A stretch of 32,493 nt of DNA, taken from positions 1 to 32,493 of the forward strand of contig JAAVXQ010000110.1 of assembly GCA_022790685.1 (NCBI GenBank). Direction: 5' to 3'. The DNA comes from Clostridia bacterium (GTDB taxonomy: Bacteria > Bacillota > Clostridia > TANB77 > CAG-508). Below, one piece after another: positions 1 through 10,406 of this stretch. Under the pieces are notes generated by a model. The model was not told where the DNA came from. It saw only the letters and a list, made by a program, of their open reading frames with translations, and ran no database searches. Position numbers and translations under genes: made by a program. Numbering within the stretch: position 1 is the first letter of the stretch; the number at the start of each line of letters is the position of its first letter.

Positions 1-165
1 GATTATTTCAAGAATTAATCCAAAATCAAAATTATTATATATTAGAAAGCCAATTACATAGGTTAGACCACTTAAAAGCAATATGATTTTACAAATATTT
101 AATAAGTTTAAAGATTTATCTATATAAATATTTCTAATATGTTTTTTATTATTTTCATCCTTCAT
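1..165 (-). CDS. N-terminal part of an unidentified membrane protein, truncated by the window edge
   Basis: Reverse complement from ATG at 165 gives an uninterrupted 55-codon ORF (MKDENNKKHIRNIYIDKSLNLLNICKIILLLSGLTYVIGFLIYNNFDFGLILEII...) with an AAAGG-like RBS and a hydrophobic segment. Confidence 0.5.
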   Translation of the reverse strand, partial: MKDENNKKHIRNIYIDKSLNLLNICKIILLLSGLTYVIGFLIYNNFDFGLILEII

Positions 166-340
166 TTTTTACTAAAACCTTTCATAAATAGGATAACATT
201 ATTTTATAATATCTAAGTTTTTAAGTCAATCTATTTACTACAACTATCTTATGTAATAAACTGTTTCACAATATTAAAAAGAAAGAAATTTGTATTGCAT
301 TTTTTTACAATATATAGTAATATTTTTATGGGGAAATAAT

Positions 341-454
341 ATGGAATATTTTGTAGAAAAAATTGAAATTAAAAAATGCTATGAAAAAGCAAATGAAGTT
401 TGCTTTTATTTTAGATTTTTAAAAAATATTTCATTATATTCTTTTGGTCACTAA
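341..454 (+). CDS. possible 37-aa small ORF (MEYFVEKIEIKKCYEKANEVCFYFRFLKNISLYSFGH)
   Basis: ATG at 341 preceded by GGGGAAATAAT; its stop falls inside the following hairpin. No homology known to me. Confidence 0.25.
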   Translation: MEYFVEKIEIKKCYEKANEVCFYFRFLKNISLYSFGH

Positions 455-477
455 CTTTTGTTTAGTGATTTTTTTAT
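448..477 (+). terminator. intrinsic terminator-like hairpin upstream of the uracil permease (possible attenuator)
   Basis: tcactaa-cttttgt-ttagtga followed by a T-run. Confidence 0.5.
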
Positions 478-552
478 TTAATAGCAACATTTCCATAAGT
501 GTTATTAAATAAAATTTATAAAAATAATATTAATATAAAAGGGGAGAAAATC

Positions 553-1896
553 ATGGAAAAAAGTAAAATGGTTTTAGATGTAAACGAAAAACCACCAATT
601 GCAACTTGGATTATTCTAGCTATTCAACACGTATTTGCTATGTTTGGAGCAACAATATTAGTTCCAATTTTAGTAAATGCTGGGGCTGGAGAAACAGTAC
701 TTACAATACCAGTTGCATTAGTTACATCAGGTATTGGTACATTAATTTATATTTTATGTACAAAAGGAAAATCACCAGTTTATTTGGGCAGTTCATTTGC
801 TTTTATTGCACCAATTGCAGCAGCATATGTAAAAGGTGGAATATCAGGTGCTATGACAGGGGTTGTAGCAGTAGGTATTATTTATGTTATTTTTGCTATA
901 ATCGTTAGATTTATTGGAAAAGGCTGGATTGATAAGTTATTACCACCAATAGTAATTGGACCAATGATAATGATTATAGGATTAGGACTTGCTCCATCTG
1001 CAATATCTCAAATAGGATTAGGAACAGGGGAAGAAATAGCATGGAAAGGAGTTTTTGTTGCTCTTGTTTCATTTTTAGTAACAGCAATGGTTGCTGTAAG
1101 AGGAAAAGGATTTTTAAAAATAATTCCATTTTTAGTAGGAATTTTATCTGGATATATAGCAGCAGTATGTGTAGGATTAGTAGATTTTGCACCAGTACTT
1201 GAAGCTAGTTTCTTTAGTATTCCACAATTTATGATACCATTTGTAAGCTATATGCCAAGCCTTAGTGCACTACTTACAATAGCTCCAATTGCTTTAGTAA
1301 CAATGGCAGAACATATTGGAGATCATACAGCACTTAGTGCAATAGTAGGAAAAGATTTATTAAAAGAACCAGGATTAGAGAGAACTTTACTAGGAGATGG
1401 TATTGCCACAATAGTAGCAGGATTACTTGGAGGACCAGCAAATACAACATATGGAGAAAATACATCTGTAGTTGGTATGACAAAAATAGCTTCTGTTTGG
1501 GTAATTGGGTTAGCTGCTATTTTTGCAATATGCCTTGGATTTTTAGGAAAATTTACAGCATTAGTTTCAACAATTCCAAATCCAGTACTTGGAGGAGTAT
1601 CTTTACTTCTTTATGGATTTATAGCAGTTAATGGTTTAAAAGTATTAATAAAAAATCAAGTTGATTTTGAAAATACTAAAAATGTAATAGTTGCATCTTC
1701 TATGCTTGTACTTGGACTTGGTGGGGCTGCAATCTCAATTGTTAGCGGAGATTTGTCCGTTACAATATCAGGAATGAGTTTAGCTGCAATAGTTGGTATT
1801 TTAATTAATTTATTTTTACCAGTAGAAAAAGATGAAAATTCAAAAGAAAATAAAGAAAAAGTAGAAGAGAAAAAAGAAGAAGTAACAAATGCTTAA
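553..1896 (+). CDS. uraA: uracil-xanthine permease (NCS2 family)
   Basis: NCS2 hallmarks (IQHVFAMFGATILVPIL, TMAEHIGDHTALS, GGPANTTYGENTSVVGMTK). ATG at 553 is preceded by GGGGAG; the ORF-track start at 499 is probably too early. Confidence 0.93.
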   Translation: MEKSKMVLDVNEKPPIATWIILAIQHVFAMFGATILVPILVNAGAGETVLTIPVALVTSGIGTLIYILCTKGKSPVYLGSSFAFIAPIAAAYVKGGISGAMTGVVAVGIIYVIFAIIVRFIGKGWIDKLLPPIVIGPMIMIIGLGLAPSAISQIGLGTGEEIAWKGVFVALVSFLVTAMVAVRGKGFLKIIPFLVGILSGYIAAVCVGLVDFAPVLEASFFSIPQFMIPFVSYMPSLSALLTIAPIALVTMAEHIGDHTALSAIVGKDLLKEPGLERTLLGDGIATIVAGLLGGPANTTYGENTSVVGMTKIASVWVIGLAAIFAICLGFLGKFTALVSTIPNPVLGGVSLLLYGFIAVNGLKVLIKNQVDFENTKNVIVASSMLVLGLGGAAISIVSGDLSVTISGMSLAAIVGILINLFLPVEKDENSKENKEKVEEKKEEVTNA

Positions 1897-1946
1897 GTTT
1901 TCTTTTGCATATTTGACTATTTAAAGAAAAAATAGTAAAATAAAAG

Positions 1947-2297
1947 ATAAGTAAATTGAATAGTCGCTGGTGAATACTGAAAAGTATCACGAGAGGAAAG
2001 TCCGGGCTCCATAGAGCGAAGATACTTGATAACGTCAAGCGAGGGTAACCTTAGGGAAAGTGCAACAGAAAATAACAGCCACTAATTTTTTGTGGCTCAG
2101 GTGAAAAGGTGAGGTAAAAGCTCACCAGTGATGCAGTGATGTATCAGCTGTGTAAACCCTATCTGGAGCAACACCTTGTAATGAGAAAGTTAAGGCTGCT
2201 CGCCATTTTCTCGATCTGTGTGGCTTGAAATATGTAGCAATACATATTCTAGATAAATGACTATTTTAAACAGAACCCGGCTTATAGATTTACTTAT
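1947..2297 (+). ncRNA. rnpB: RNase P RNA, class A-like
   Basis: Conserved GAGGAAAGTCCGGGCTCC near the 5' end and AACAGAACCCGGCTTA near the 3' end. P1 stem ataagtaaat (1947-1956) pairs with atttacttat (2288-2297). Confidence 0.93.
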
Positions 2298-2303
2298 ATA
2301 TCA

Positions 2304-2335
2304 AAAAGAGTAGGAAAGCTTCCTACTCTTTTTGT
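2304..2335 (+). terminator. rho-independent terminator of rnpB
   Basis: aaagagtagga-aagc-ttcctactcttttt hairpin with T-tail. Confidence 0.85.
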
Positions 2336-2453
2336 ATATAATATAAATTTAAAATGAAATACTTGTGATTTTAAATATTACTTGAAATTATCTTAATTTA
2401 TATATATAATCATCTTGTAAAACTGTATTAAAAAATAAGGGGTGAATCTACTA

Positions 2454-3249
2454 GTGAGCATTGCAAAATACATATTTCTTCAAAAAAGTTTAACTCAAAA
2501 AATAGAACTTGTGTATTATCTTAAAAAGAAACAGAATTTGTTTTTTGATAACTCTGTTATTTTAAAGACAGAGCTTGCTAGAATGTTTATGGACTCGATG
2601 TGCTTAGAGGTTGATAAAAATACAGTACTTACAGCATGTTTAATATATTCTTTAAAGAAAAAGAATGTAAAGCAAGATATTTCGGGTTTAAAAGAAGAAA
2701 AAAATGCAAATTATGAATTTATTAGGAAATTAGGATTTAATAAAAGATTTACCAAAATTTGTATGGAATATAATAGAATAAATGAGGATAAAGACTATAT
2801 AAGAGAAGCAGAAGGAGATGTTTTAGAGCTTATAGAAAATTTTGGAGGAATGCTTATGCATAGAGAGTCAAGACTTGCATTTTCTCCTAAAGAAGCAATA
2901 GAACTTTTAGAAACTAAAAATCTAAAAGGAAAGAAAAATAGATTTTTAGAAGATTTCAAGTTTTTTATAGATGTTATGGAAAATGCTTCAGATATTCGGA
3001 ATAATAACTAAACTACAAAAAAGCATAAATATTATAAAAAGAAATGATATTTCAGGAGCAATAAGAGCAATATATGATAGTAGAGATAGAATTGAAAATG
3101 TATTTTTGTTATCTGAAAATGAACTATTTGAAGATGAAGTTAATTTCTTTAATTTGATTAAAATAGCTAAAAAGAAGACTTTTGAACTTGTTAAATATAA
3201 TAAAGAAATGAGAAAAGCGGGTATAAGTATTAAAAAAGTAGCTGAATAA
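2454..3249 (+). CDS. conserved hypothetical protein; frame restored by a +1 shift at CGG 2997-2999 (join 2454..2996, 2998..3249)
   Basis: GTG at 2454 with AAGGGGTG RBS. Frame 0 terminates three codons after in-frame CGG (RNNN*). Skipping C2997 gives ...FIDVMENASDI-G-IITKLQKSINIIKRNDISGAIRAIYD..., and the downstream segment has no good start of its own. Confidence 0.7.
2997..3000 (+). other. putative +1 recoding site / quadruplet codon CGGA (Gly)
   Basis: GAT ATT CGGA ATA ATA ACT; CGG is in frame and skipping C restores the frame. Confidence 0.75.
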
Positions 3250-3319
3250 AAATATATTAAGATAAGAGCATGTGAAGATAGTATCACATGCTTAAAATAA
3301 GAAGAAATAGGAGGATAAA

Positions 3320-4507
3320 ATGTACGAAGTATTTGGAGATTTTCATGTACACATAGGAAGAAGCGAAAATGGAAAGCCTATAAAAATAACTGCTGCGAGA
3401 AGTCTTAATTTTGCAAATATTGCTAAAGAATGCGTTCAAAAAAAAGGAATTAATATTGTAGGTATAATAGATTGTGCTTCACCATATGTAATAGAAGATA
3501 TAGAGGAATTTTTAAGAAGCGGAGAAGCTTTTGAAATACCAGATGGAGGTATAATATATCAAAATAAAGTATGTATAATACTTGGAAGTGAAATTGAAAC
3601 TTCTGAGATAAATGATGAAGGAAAAACAGGAAGTGCACATAATTTATGCTATTTTCCAACACTTAAAGATATAAAAGCGTTTTCAAATGAAATGAAAAAC
3701 CATATACACAATATCACACTTAGTTCACAAAGAGCAGATATATCTGCATATGAATTAATAGATATAGTAACAAAATATAATGGAATATTAATTCCAGCAC
3801 ATGCCTTTACACCACATAAAAGTTTTTATGGAAATTGTACCTCCTCTTTAAAAAGAATTTTTAAAGAAAAATATGACCTGATACCTGGGATTGAATTAGG
3901 TTTAAGTTCTGATACATATTTAGCAGATAAAATTAGCGAATTAGAAAATAAAACCTTTTTGACTAATTCTGATGCACACTCTTTACCAAAAATTGCAAGA
4001 GAATATAATAAAATGCAAGTAGAAGATGTTAGTTTTAAGGAATTTGTGAAGGTTTTGAAAAGAGAAGATGGTAGAAAAATAGTAGCAAATTATGGACTAG
4101 ATCCAAAACTTGGTAAATATCATAGAACTTATTGTGAAGTATGTGATAAGAGAATACCTGGAGATGCTCCTGTAACAAAGTGCAATACTTGTGAAAGTAA
4201 GAATATAACAATGGGAGTTTTTGATAGAATTGAGATTATAAAAGATAAGAAAGAAACCAAAAGTCCTAAAGATAGACCTGAATATATTTATCAGATTCCA
4301 CTTACCTTTATACCAGGAATAGGAAAAAAGACTATTGATAAGCTATTAGAACATTTTGGAACAGAAATGACAATACTTCATAAACTTTCTAATGACGATA
4401 TAGAAGGAGTTGTAGGAGATAAAATAGCAAATAATATTATAAATGCAAGAGATGGAAAGATGCACATTGTAGAAGGCGGAGGAGGAGTTTACGGAAAAGT
4501 AGAATAA
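3320..4507 (+). CDS. endonuclease Q-like PHP-domain protein
   Basis: N-terminal PHP motif GDFHVHIGRS, internal SDAHSL, C-terminal zinc-binding CEVCDKRIP...CNTCES and HhH-like FIPGIGKKTIDKLLEHFG. AGGAGG RBS. Confidence 0.85.
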   Translation: MYEVFGDFHVHIGRSENGKPIKITAARSLNFANIAKECVQKKGINIVGIIDCASPYVIEDIEEFLRSGEAFEIPDGGIIYQNKVCIILGSEIETSEINDEGKTGSAHNLCYFPTLKDIKAFSNEMKNHIHNITLSSQRADISAYELIDIVTKYNGILIPAHAFTPHKSFYGNCTSSLKRIFKEKYDLIPGIELGLSSDTYLADKISELENKTFLTNSDAHSLPKIAREYNKMQVEDVSFKEFVKVLKREDGRKIVANYGLDPKLGKYHRTYCEVCDKRIPGDAPVTKCNTCESKNITMGVFDRIEIIKDKKETKSPKDRPEYIYQIPLTFIPGIGKKTIDKLLEHFGTEMTILHKLSNDDIEGVVGDKIANNIINARDGKMHIVEGGGGVYGKVE

Positions 4508-4531
4508 AATTTAATTTGATGAATACATTTT

Positions 4532-4564
4532 TAAAAGATGAAAGTAATTTCATCTTTTTATTTA
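4532..4564 (+). terminator. intrinsic terminator
   Basis: aaaagatgaaa-gtaa-tttcatcttttt hairpin with T-tail. Confidence 0.65.
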
Positions 4565-4622
4565 AAATATATCTTTTTATAATTAATAGAAATTATAAAA
4601 AAATACAAAGAGGAAAATAAGC

Positions 4623-5241
4623 ATGGAGAAACAAAAGAGTATATTATTAGAATATGTATTCAAAAATAAAAAGAATTTTATAATTATAATAACAATATTT
4701 TTTATAGGCATGATTATGGGAATTTTTTTGGTAAATAATGCGGATTACACTCAAAAAGATGAAATACTTAATTATGTAAAGAAACTAGAAGTAAACATAA
4801 AAGAAACTGATAGTATAAATACTACAGTACTGATATTTAAAAGTCTAAAAGACAATATTATGTTTATAATATTGATTTGGTTTTTGGGATGCACAATTGT
4901 AGGTAGTATTTTTATATATTTGGCGGTAGCATATAAGGGACTAATGCTAGGTTATACAATATCTGCAATAATAGCTAGTTTATCCATAAAGTCTGGGTGT
5001 ATTTTTTCGATTATCTCTTTATTACCACAAAATATTTTCTTACTTCCAGCAATATTTTTAATTTCTGAAAGTGGACTTAAATTATATAATGGAATTAGAA
5101 GACATTGTGTAAACTTAAAAGTTGAAGTGCTAAGACATAGTATAATTATGTTAATTTCAGCCCGGATTAGTGGTCATAGCTAGCTGTGTAGAGGTATATG
5201 TATCCACAAATTTATTAATATTTTTTAAAGATTTTTTATAA
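4623..5241 (+). CDS. spoIIM: stage II sporulation protein M; full length only with a +1 shift at CGG 5163-5165 (join 4623..5162, 5164..5241)
   Basis: SpoIIM-like multi-pass membrane protein directly upstream of xerD. Frame 0 ends as ...LISARISGHS*. Skipping C5163 gives ...LISAGLVVIASCVEVYVSTNLLIFFKDFL*. Confidence 0.85.
5163..5166 (+). other. putative +1 recoding site / quadruplet codon CGGA (Gly)
   Basis: TCA GCC CGGA TTA GTG; CGG is in frame and skipping C restores the SpoIIM C-terminus. Confidence 0.8.
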
Positions 5242-5322
5242 AACCCTTTACATTTTGCAATTAATTTGATATAACATAAGTGCCTTATGTAAATTTAATT
5301 TAAAGATTGGAGAAAATTAAGA

Positions 5323-6204
5323 ATGGATAAACAGATTAAACTTTTTTTAGAGTTTCTTGAAAAAGACAAAAAGTTATCAAGTAACACACTACAGTCTTAC
5401 AAAAGAGATATTTTACAATATCAAGAATACATTAATAAAAATGGTTTTAATTTTTTAAAAGTGGATACAGATGAACTAAATGCTTATTTTGAGTATTTAA
5501 AATCTTTAAATAAAAAAACCTCAACTATTTCTAGAAATTTAGCTACAATAAGATCTTTTTATCAATTTTTATTAAGAAATAAAAAAATAAAAAAAGATCC
5601 AAGTATAGGTGTTGAATCACCAAAAGTAGAAAAAAAGGCTCCAAGTATATTAACTTCAAAAGAAGTAGAATTATTATTAGAACAACCAAAAGATATAGAT
5701 TTAAAAGGAATAAGAGACAAAGCAATGTTAGAATTTGCTTATGCTACAGGTATGAGAGTAACTGAAATAATTTCTTTAGATATAACAGATGTTAATATAG
5801 AAGAAAGCTATGTAACCTGTAATGTTGGAATGAAGAAAAGAAATATACCATTAGGTTCATTATCTTTAAAAGCATTAGTAGAGTACATAGAAAAGTCAAG
5901 ACCAATATTAATAAAAGATGAATCAAATAAAGCATTATTTGTAAACATAAATGGAAAGAGACTAACAAGACAAGGTTTCTGGAAAATTGTAAAATATTAT
6001 AAAGACCAAGCACATATAACAAAAGAAATAACACCACATGTACTTAGACATTCATTTGCAACTCATCTTCTTCAAAATGGTGCAGATTTAAAAGCAATCC
6101 AAACAATGCTTGGACATTCAGATATTTCTTCAACACAAGTATATATGCAATTTCAAAATGATAATTTAAAAGATATCTATAAAAAAGCACATCCAAGAGC
6201 TTAA
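5323..6204 (+). CDS. xerD: tyrosine recombinase XerD
   Basis: YATGMRVTEIISL, HVLRHSFATHLLQNGADLKAIQTMLGHSDISSTQVYMQ catalytic motifs, and location next to spoIIM. Confidence 0.92.
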   Translation: MDKQIKLFLEFLEKDKKLSSNTLQSYKRDILQYQEYINKNGFNFLKVDTDELNAYFEYLKSLNKKTSTISRNLATIRSFYQFLLRNKKIKKDPSIGVESPKVEKKAPSILTSKEVELLLEQPKDIDLKGIRDKAMLEFAYATGMRVTEIISLDITDVNIEESYVTCNVGMKKRNIPLGSLSLKALVEYIEKSRPILIKDESNKALFVNINGKRLTRQGFWKIVKYYKDQAHITKEITPHVLRHSFATHLLQNGADLKAIQTMLGHSDISSTQVYMQFQNDNLKDIYKKAHPRA

Positions 6205-6256
6205 AATAAACTAAGTTTAATTGGTTAAAATAAATTTAATGTATAAGAAAAAATAG

Positions 6257-6294
6257 TAAGCAAAGATTATAAAAGTCTTTGCTTATTTTTATAT
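6257..6294 (+). terminator. intrinsic terminator of xerD
   Basis: aagcaaagattat-aaaa-gtctttgcttattttt hairpin. Confidence 0.65.
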
Positions 6295-6374
6295 TTTTAA
6301 GAATATTGTTTACATAAAGGTTATTTTTCTAAAGAAATTTTTAATCTACATAAAGTATATAAAGCAAAAAATAC

Positions 6375-6403
6375 TTGACAGTTTACAATAATACATATAA
6401 AAT
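6375..6403 (+). promoter_or_regulatory. sigma-A type promoter upstream of rny
   Basis: TTGACA, 17-nt spacer, TAAAAT. Confidence 0.65.
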
Positions 6404-6507
6404 AATAAAGTAGGATAAAATACAATATAAATTATATAAATTTTAAATATGTTTATGAAATAATTTAGTTGTACATTGAAAATTTAATAGAAAAGAGGTA
6501 GATAATT

Positions 6508-8052
6508 ATGCAATATGTTTTAATTATTGTTGCCACTATTCTAATCTCAGCTGTAATTTTTATACCAATAGGTGTAGTAATTAGAAAAAAAATTGCAGAG
6601 TCTAAAATTCAAAGTGCAGAAAAAGAAGCAAGAAGAATGATGGAAAACGTAAAGATAGAAGCCGAAAGTCTTAGAAAAGAAGAACTTATAAAGGCAAAAG
6701 AGGAAGTATTACAAATTAGAAATGAATTAGATCAAGAGATTAAGGAAAGAAGAGGCGACATACAAGCACAAGAAAGAAGATTAATTCAAAAAGAAGAAAA
6801 CTTAGAAAAAAGAGCAAATTCTTTTGATTCAAAAGAAAAAGAACTAGAAAGAAAATTTGCAGAAAATGAAATGCAAAGACAAAGCTTACAAGAAGTTTAT
6901 GATAAACAAGTAGCAGAGCTACAAAGAATATCAGGTCTTACTTCAGAACAAGCAAAACAACAATTATTAAATGAATTAGACAAAGAAATAACACAAGAAA
7001 AGGCAACAAAAATAAGAGAAGTAGAAGCAAAAGCTAAAGAAGAAGCTGTGAAGATAGGAAGAGAAATTGTAAGTTTTGCAATACAAAAATGTGCAGCAGA
7101 TCATACTTCTGAAACAACAGTATCAGTTGTTTCTCTTCCAAATGATGAAATGAAAGGAAGAATTATTGGTAGAGAAGGAAGAAACATCAAAACTTTGGAA
7201 ACACTTACTGGAATAGACTTAATAATTGATGATACTCCTGAAGCGGTAATTATTTCAGGATTTGATCCATTAAGAAGAGAAGTAGCAAGGCTTGCTATTG
7301 AAAAACTAATTGATGATGGAAGAATTCATCCAGCAAAAATAGAAGAAATGGTTGAAAAAGCTAAAGAAGAAGTTGAAGAAATTATAAAATCAGAAGGAGA
7401 AAGAGCAGCACTAGAAACAGGTGTTAACAATTTGCATCCAGACATTATCAAATTAATAGGAAAATTAAAATATAGAACTAGTTATGGACAAAATGTACTA
7501 AACCATTCAATAGAAGTATCAAACTTAGCAAGAATAATGGCTGATGAATTAGGTATTAATTCAAAAATTGCAAGACGAGCTGGTTTATTACATGATATTG
7601 GAAAAGCATTAGATCATGATATGGAAGGTACACATGTTGAAATAGGTGTGGACGTTCTTAAAAAGTTTAAAGAAAATGACATGGTAATAAATGCTGTTGA
7701 AGCTCATCATGGTGATGTAGAACCTTTAACTTTAGAAGCTGTACTTGTACAAGCTGCTGATGCTATTTCAGCATCAAGACCAGGAGCAAGAAGAGAAACT
7801 TTAGAAACATATATTAAGAGACTTGAAAAATTAGAATCAATTGCAGATTCTTTTGAAGGAGTTGAAAAATCTTTTGCTATTCAAGCTGGACGTGAAGTTA
7901 GACTTATTGTTAAACCAGAAAAAGTATCAGATAGTGATATGATTATTATGGCAAGAGAAGTTGCAAAAAAAGTAGAAAACGAGATGGAATATCCTGGACA
8001 AATAAAAGTAAATGTTATTAGAGAGTCAAGAGTAATTGATTATGCAAAATAA
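6508..8052 (+). CDS. rny: ribonuclease Y
   Basis: N-terminal TM, long coiled coil, KH ([31 protein letters not shown]) and HD domain ([21 protein letters not shown]). Confidence 0.96.
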   Translation: MQYVLIIVATILISAVIFIPIGVVIRKKIAESKIQSAEKEARRMMENVKIEAESLRKEELIKAKEEVLQIRNELDQEIKERRGDIQAQERRLIQKEENLEKRANSFDSKEKELERKFAENEMQRQSLQEVYDKQVAELQRISGLTSEQAKQQLLNELDKEITQEKATKIREVEAKAKEEAVKIGREIVSFAIQKCAADHTSETTVSVVSLPNDEMKGRIIGREGRNIKTLETLTGIDLIIDDTPEAVIISGFDPLRREVARLAIEKLIDDGRIHPAKIEEMVEKAKEEVEEIIKSEGERAALETGVNNLHPDIIKLIGKLKYRTSYGQNVLNHSIEVSNLARIMADELGINSKIARRAGLLHDIGKALDHDMEGTHVEIGVDVLKKFKENDMVINAVEAHHGDVEPLTLEAVLVQAADAISASRPGARRETLETYIKRLEKLESIADSFEGVEKSFAIQAGREVRLIVKPEKVSDSDMIIMAREVAKKVENEMEYPGQIKVNVIRESRVIDYAK

Positions 8053-8072
8053 TATATACCTATAAAACATAA

Positions 8073-8110
8073 AAATCCAATTTAATTTATATATTAAATT
8101 GGATTTTTTG
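8073..8110 (+). terminator. intrinsic terminator of rny
   Basis: aatccaatttaat-ttatat-attaaattggattttttg. Confidence 0.8.
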
Positions 8111-8227
8111 TATTTTAAGATAAAAATGTTTCATATTTTAAATATAATAGTCTATATGTTTATAATGTCTTGATATAGTAGATATTTAGTAGTATAAGTA
8201 AAAAGTATGAAATATAATAAAAAAGTA

Positions 8228-8256
8228 TTGACAATGCTAATCTTTGCTAATATAAT
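8228..8256 (+). promoter_or_regulatory. consensus sigma-A promoter upstream of sigH
   Basis: TTGACA, 17-nt spacer, TATAAT. Confidence 0.8.
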
Positions 8257-8296
8257 AGCAATATAATTAGCTTTCTAGGGAGGTATAGACCAGGAT

Positions 8297-8950
8297 ATGG
8301 TTACAAAAAGTGATTGTTTTCTAGATAAAAAATATATGGACAAAAATGATAAAGAACTAATAAAAGCAATCAGAGAAGAAGGCGACAAGAATGCGATTAA
8401 TTATATTTTTGAAAGATATAGAGAATTAATTCAATCAAAAGCTAGTCGATTCTTTGTAATTGGTGCGGAAAAAGATGATATTGTGCAAGAAGCAAATATT
8501 GGACTATATAAGGCTATACAATCATTTGATTTAGAAAAAGAAAATTCTTTTAAAACTTTTGCCAATTTGTGTATAGAAAGGCAATTAATAACCACAATAA
8601 AATCATCAAATAGACAAAAGCATATTCCTCTTAATTCATCATTTTCTTTAAACCTTTCAGCTTATGATGAAAATGATGATACTTCTGTTTTAGAAATATT
8701 AGATGCCAAAACAGCAGAGGACCCATTAGATACAATAACAAAAAAGGAATATTATAAATTCATAGAAGGCAGAATTGATGAAAATTTAAGTGAATTTGAA
8801 AAAAAAGTATTGAACAAATATATACAAGGAGAAAGCTATATAAGTATAGCGGAAAAATTAGAGTCTCCAGTAAAGTCGGTAGATAATGCAATACAAAGGA
8901 TAAGAAAAAAAGCAAGTAAAGCAATATTTGATAGTGAGGGACAAGAATAA
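8297..8950 (+). CDS. sigH: RNA polymerase sporulation sigma factor SigH
   Basis: Sigma-70 region 2 (FFVIGAEKDDIVQEANIGLYKAIQSFD...FKTFANLCIERQLITTIKSSNRQKHIPLNS) and region 4 in the SigH arrangement. Confidence 0.9.
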   Translation: MVTKSDCFLDKKYMDKNDKELIKAIREEGDKNAINYIFERYRELIQSKASRFFVIGAEKDDIVQEANIGLYKAIQSFDLEKENSFKTFANLCIERQLITTIKSSNRQKHIPLNSSFSLNLSAYDENDDTSVLEILDAKTAEDPLDTITKKEYYKFIEGRIDENLSEFEKKVLNKYIQGESYISIAEKLESPVKSVDNAIQRIRKKASKAIFDSEGQE

Positions 8951-8977
8951 AGTAAAATTTTTTACTTTATTTTTTGT
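8947..8977 (+). terminator. intrinsic terminator of sigH
   Basis: aataaagtaaa-atttt-ttactttatttttt. Confidence 0.6.
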
Positions 8978-9118
8978 ATTCTAGGAAAATAATTATAATA
9001 GGAATTGGAGTTTGAAGAAGTTTATAGTATATATCAAATTTGATTCTGTTTTTTGTTTATATACAGTTTACTTTTTTTTAAAAATATGGTACTATTTTAA
9101 ATGTGACAATAATTAAAT

Positions 9119-9194
<76 letters not shown>

Positions 9195-9215
9195 TTTTAA
9201 AATAAGGAGTAACAG

Positions 9216-10313
9216 ATGAAGATAGGAATTGTAGGGCTTCCTAATGTTGGAAAAAGCACACTATTTAATAGCATAACAAAAGCAGGTGCAGAATGTGCAA
9301 ATTATCCTTTTTGTACAATAGAACCTAATATTGGTGTTGTAGCAGTACCTGATGAAAGATTAGAAAAATTGGCAGAAATTTACAAGCCACAAAAAGTGAC
9401 AAATGCAATAATTGAGTTTGTTGATATTGCTGGTTTAGTAAAAGGAGCGAGCAAAGGAGAAGGACTTGGAAATAAGTTCTTGTCACATATAAGAGAAGTA
9501 GATAGCATTATTCAAGTTGTAAGATGTTTTGAAAATTCAAATATTGTTCATGTTGATGGAAATATAAATCCTATAAGAGACATAGAAACAATAAATCTTG
9601 AATTAATTTTTGCTGATTTGGAAACAATAGAAAAAAGACTTGAAAGAGTGGCAAAGATGTTAAAGGCTGATAAAAAATATCAGTTTGAAATAGATACTCT
9701 TCAAAAAGTGAAAAATGTTTTAGAAGAAGGAAAGTGTGCAAGAGTACTTGATTATACTGATGAAGAAAGAGATGTTTTAAAAGAAGCTTTTTTACTTACA
9801 CTAAAACCAACTTTATATGTTGCTAATATTTCTGAAGAAGAAATTGGAAAAGAACAAGAAAATGAAAATCTAAAAAAAGTAATAGAATATGCTAAAACTG
9901 AAAATGCAGAAGTAATACCACTATGTGTTAAAATAGAAGAAGAACTTAGTTCTATTGATTCAAAAGCAGAAAAACAAGAAATGTTAGAAGTTTTAGGTTT
10001 AGAGGAATCTGGATTAGATAAATTAATTAAAGCAAGTTATAAATTATTAGGTCTAATGTCATTTTTAACTGCTGGAGAACCGGAAGTTAGGGCATGGACT
10101 ATAAAAATAGGAACTAAAGCACCACAAGCTGCTGGAAAAATCCATTCAGATATAGAAAGAGGGTTTATTAGAGCAGAAATTATTTCATATGATGACTTAA
10201 TGACATCTAATGGATCTATGGTTCAAGCAAAGGAAAAAGGGCTTATTAGGTTAGAAGGAAAAGATTATATAATGCAAGATGGTGATATAGCTCTATTTAG
10301 ATTTAATGTTTAA
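9216..10313 (+). CDS. ychF: redox-regulated ATPase YchF (Obg-like GTPase)
   Basis: MKIGIVGLPNVGKSTLFNSITKAGAECANYPFCTIEPNIGVV and C-terminal TGS domain; GGAG RBS. Confidence 0.96.
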   Translation: MKIGIVGLPNVGKSTLFNSITKAGAECANYPFCTIEPNIGVVAVPDERLEKLAEIYKPQKVTNAIIEFVDIAGLVKGASKGEGLGNKFLSHIREVDSIIQVVRCFENSNIVHVDGNINPIRDIETINLELIFADLETIEKRLERVAKMLKADKKYQFEIDTLQKVKNVLEEGKCARVLDYTDEERDVLKEAFLLTLKPTLYVANISEEEIGKEQENENLKKVIEYAKTENAEVIPLCVKIEEELSSIDSKAEKQEMLEVLGLEESGLDKLIKASYKLLGLMSFLTAGEPEVRAWTIKIGTKAPQAAGKIHSDIERGFIRAEIISYDDLMTSNGSMVQAKEKGLIRLEGKDYIMQDGDIALFRFNV

Positions 10314-10406
10314 AAAAAATAAAAAAATGTGATAAAAAAACTTGCATAAAAAAAACTATATGTTATAATATTAACAGATGTTAATTTTAGGGAAGGTGTA
10401 TTAAAG

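Noticed and set aside
606-908. + strand ORF of 100 aa inside uraA
   Set aside because: Out-of-frame overlap with a clear permease gene; composition typical of a shadow ORF.
1805-2038. Minus-strand ORF overlapping uraA and rnpB
   Set aside because: Low-complexity Leu/Phe-rich antisense reading of an A-rich coding end and the RNase P RNA.
5161-5166. Classical P-site slippery +1 site as a common mechanism
   Set aside because: The codons before CGG differ (ATT, GCC, AGT, GGA, ATT), and re-pairing in +1 (for example GGA to GAC) would be poor. No shared Shine-Dalgarno-like stimulator or stop codon at the site was noticed.
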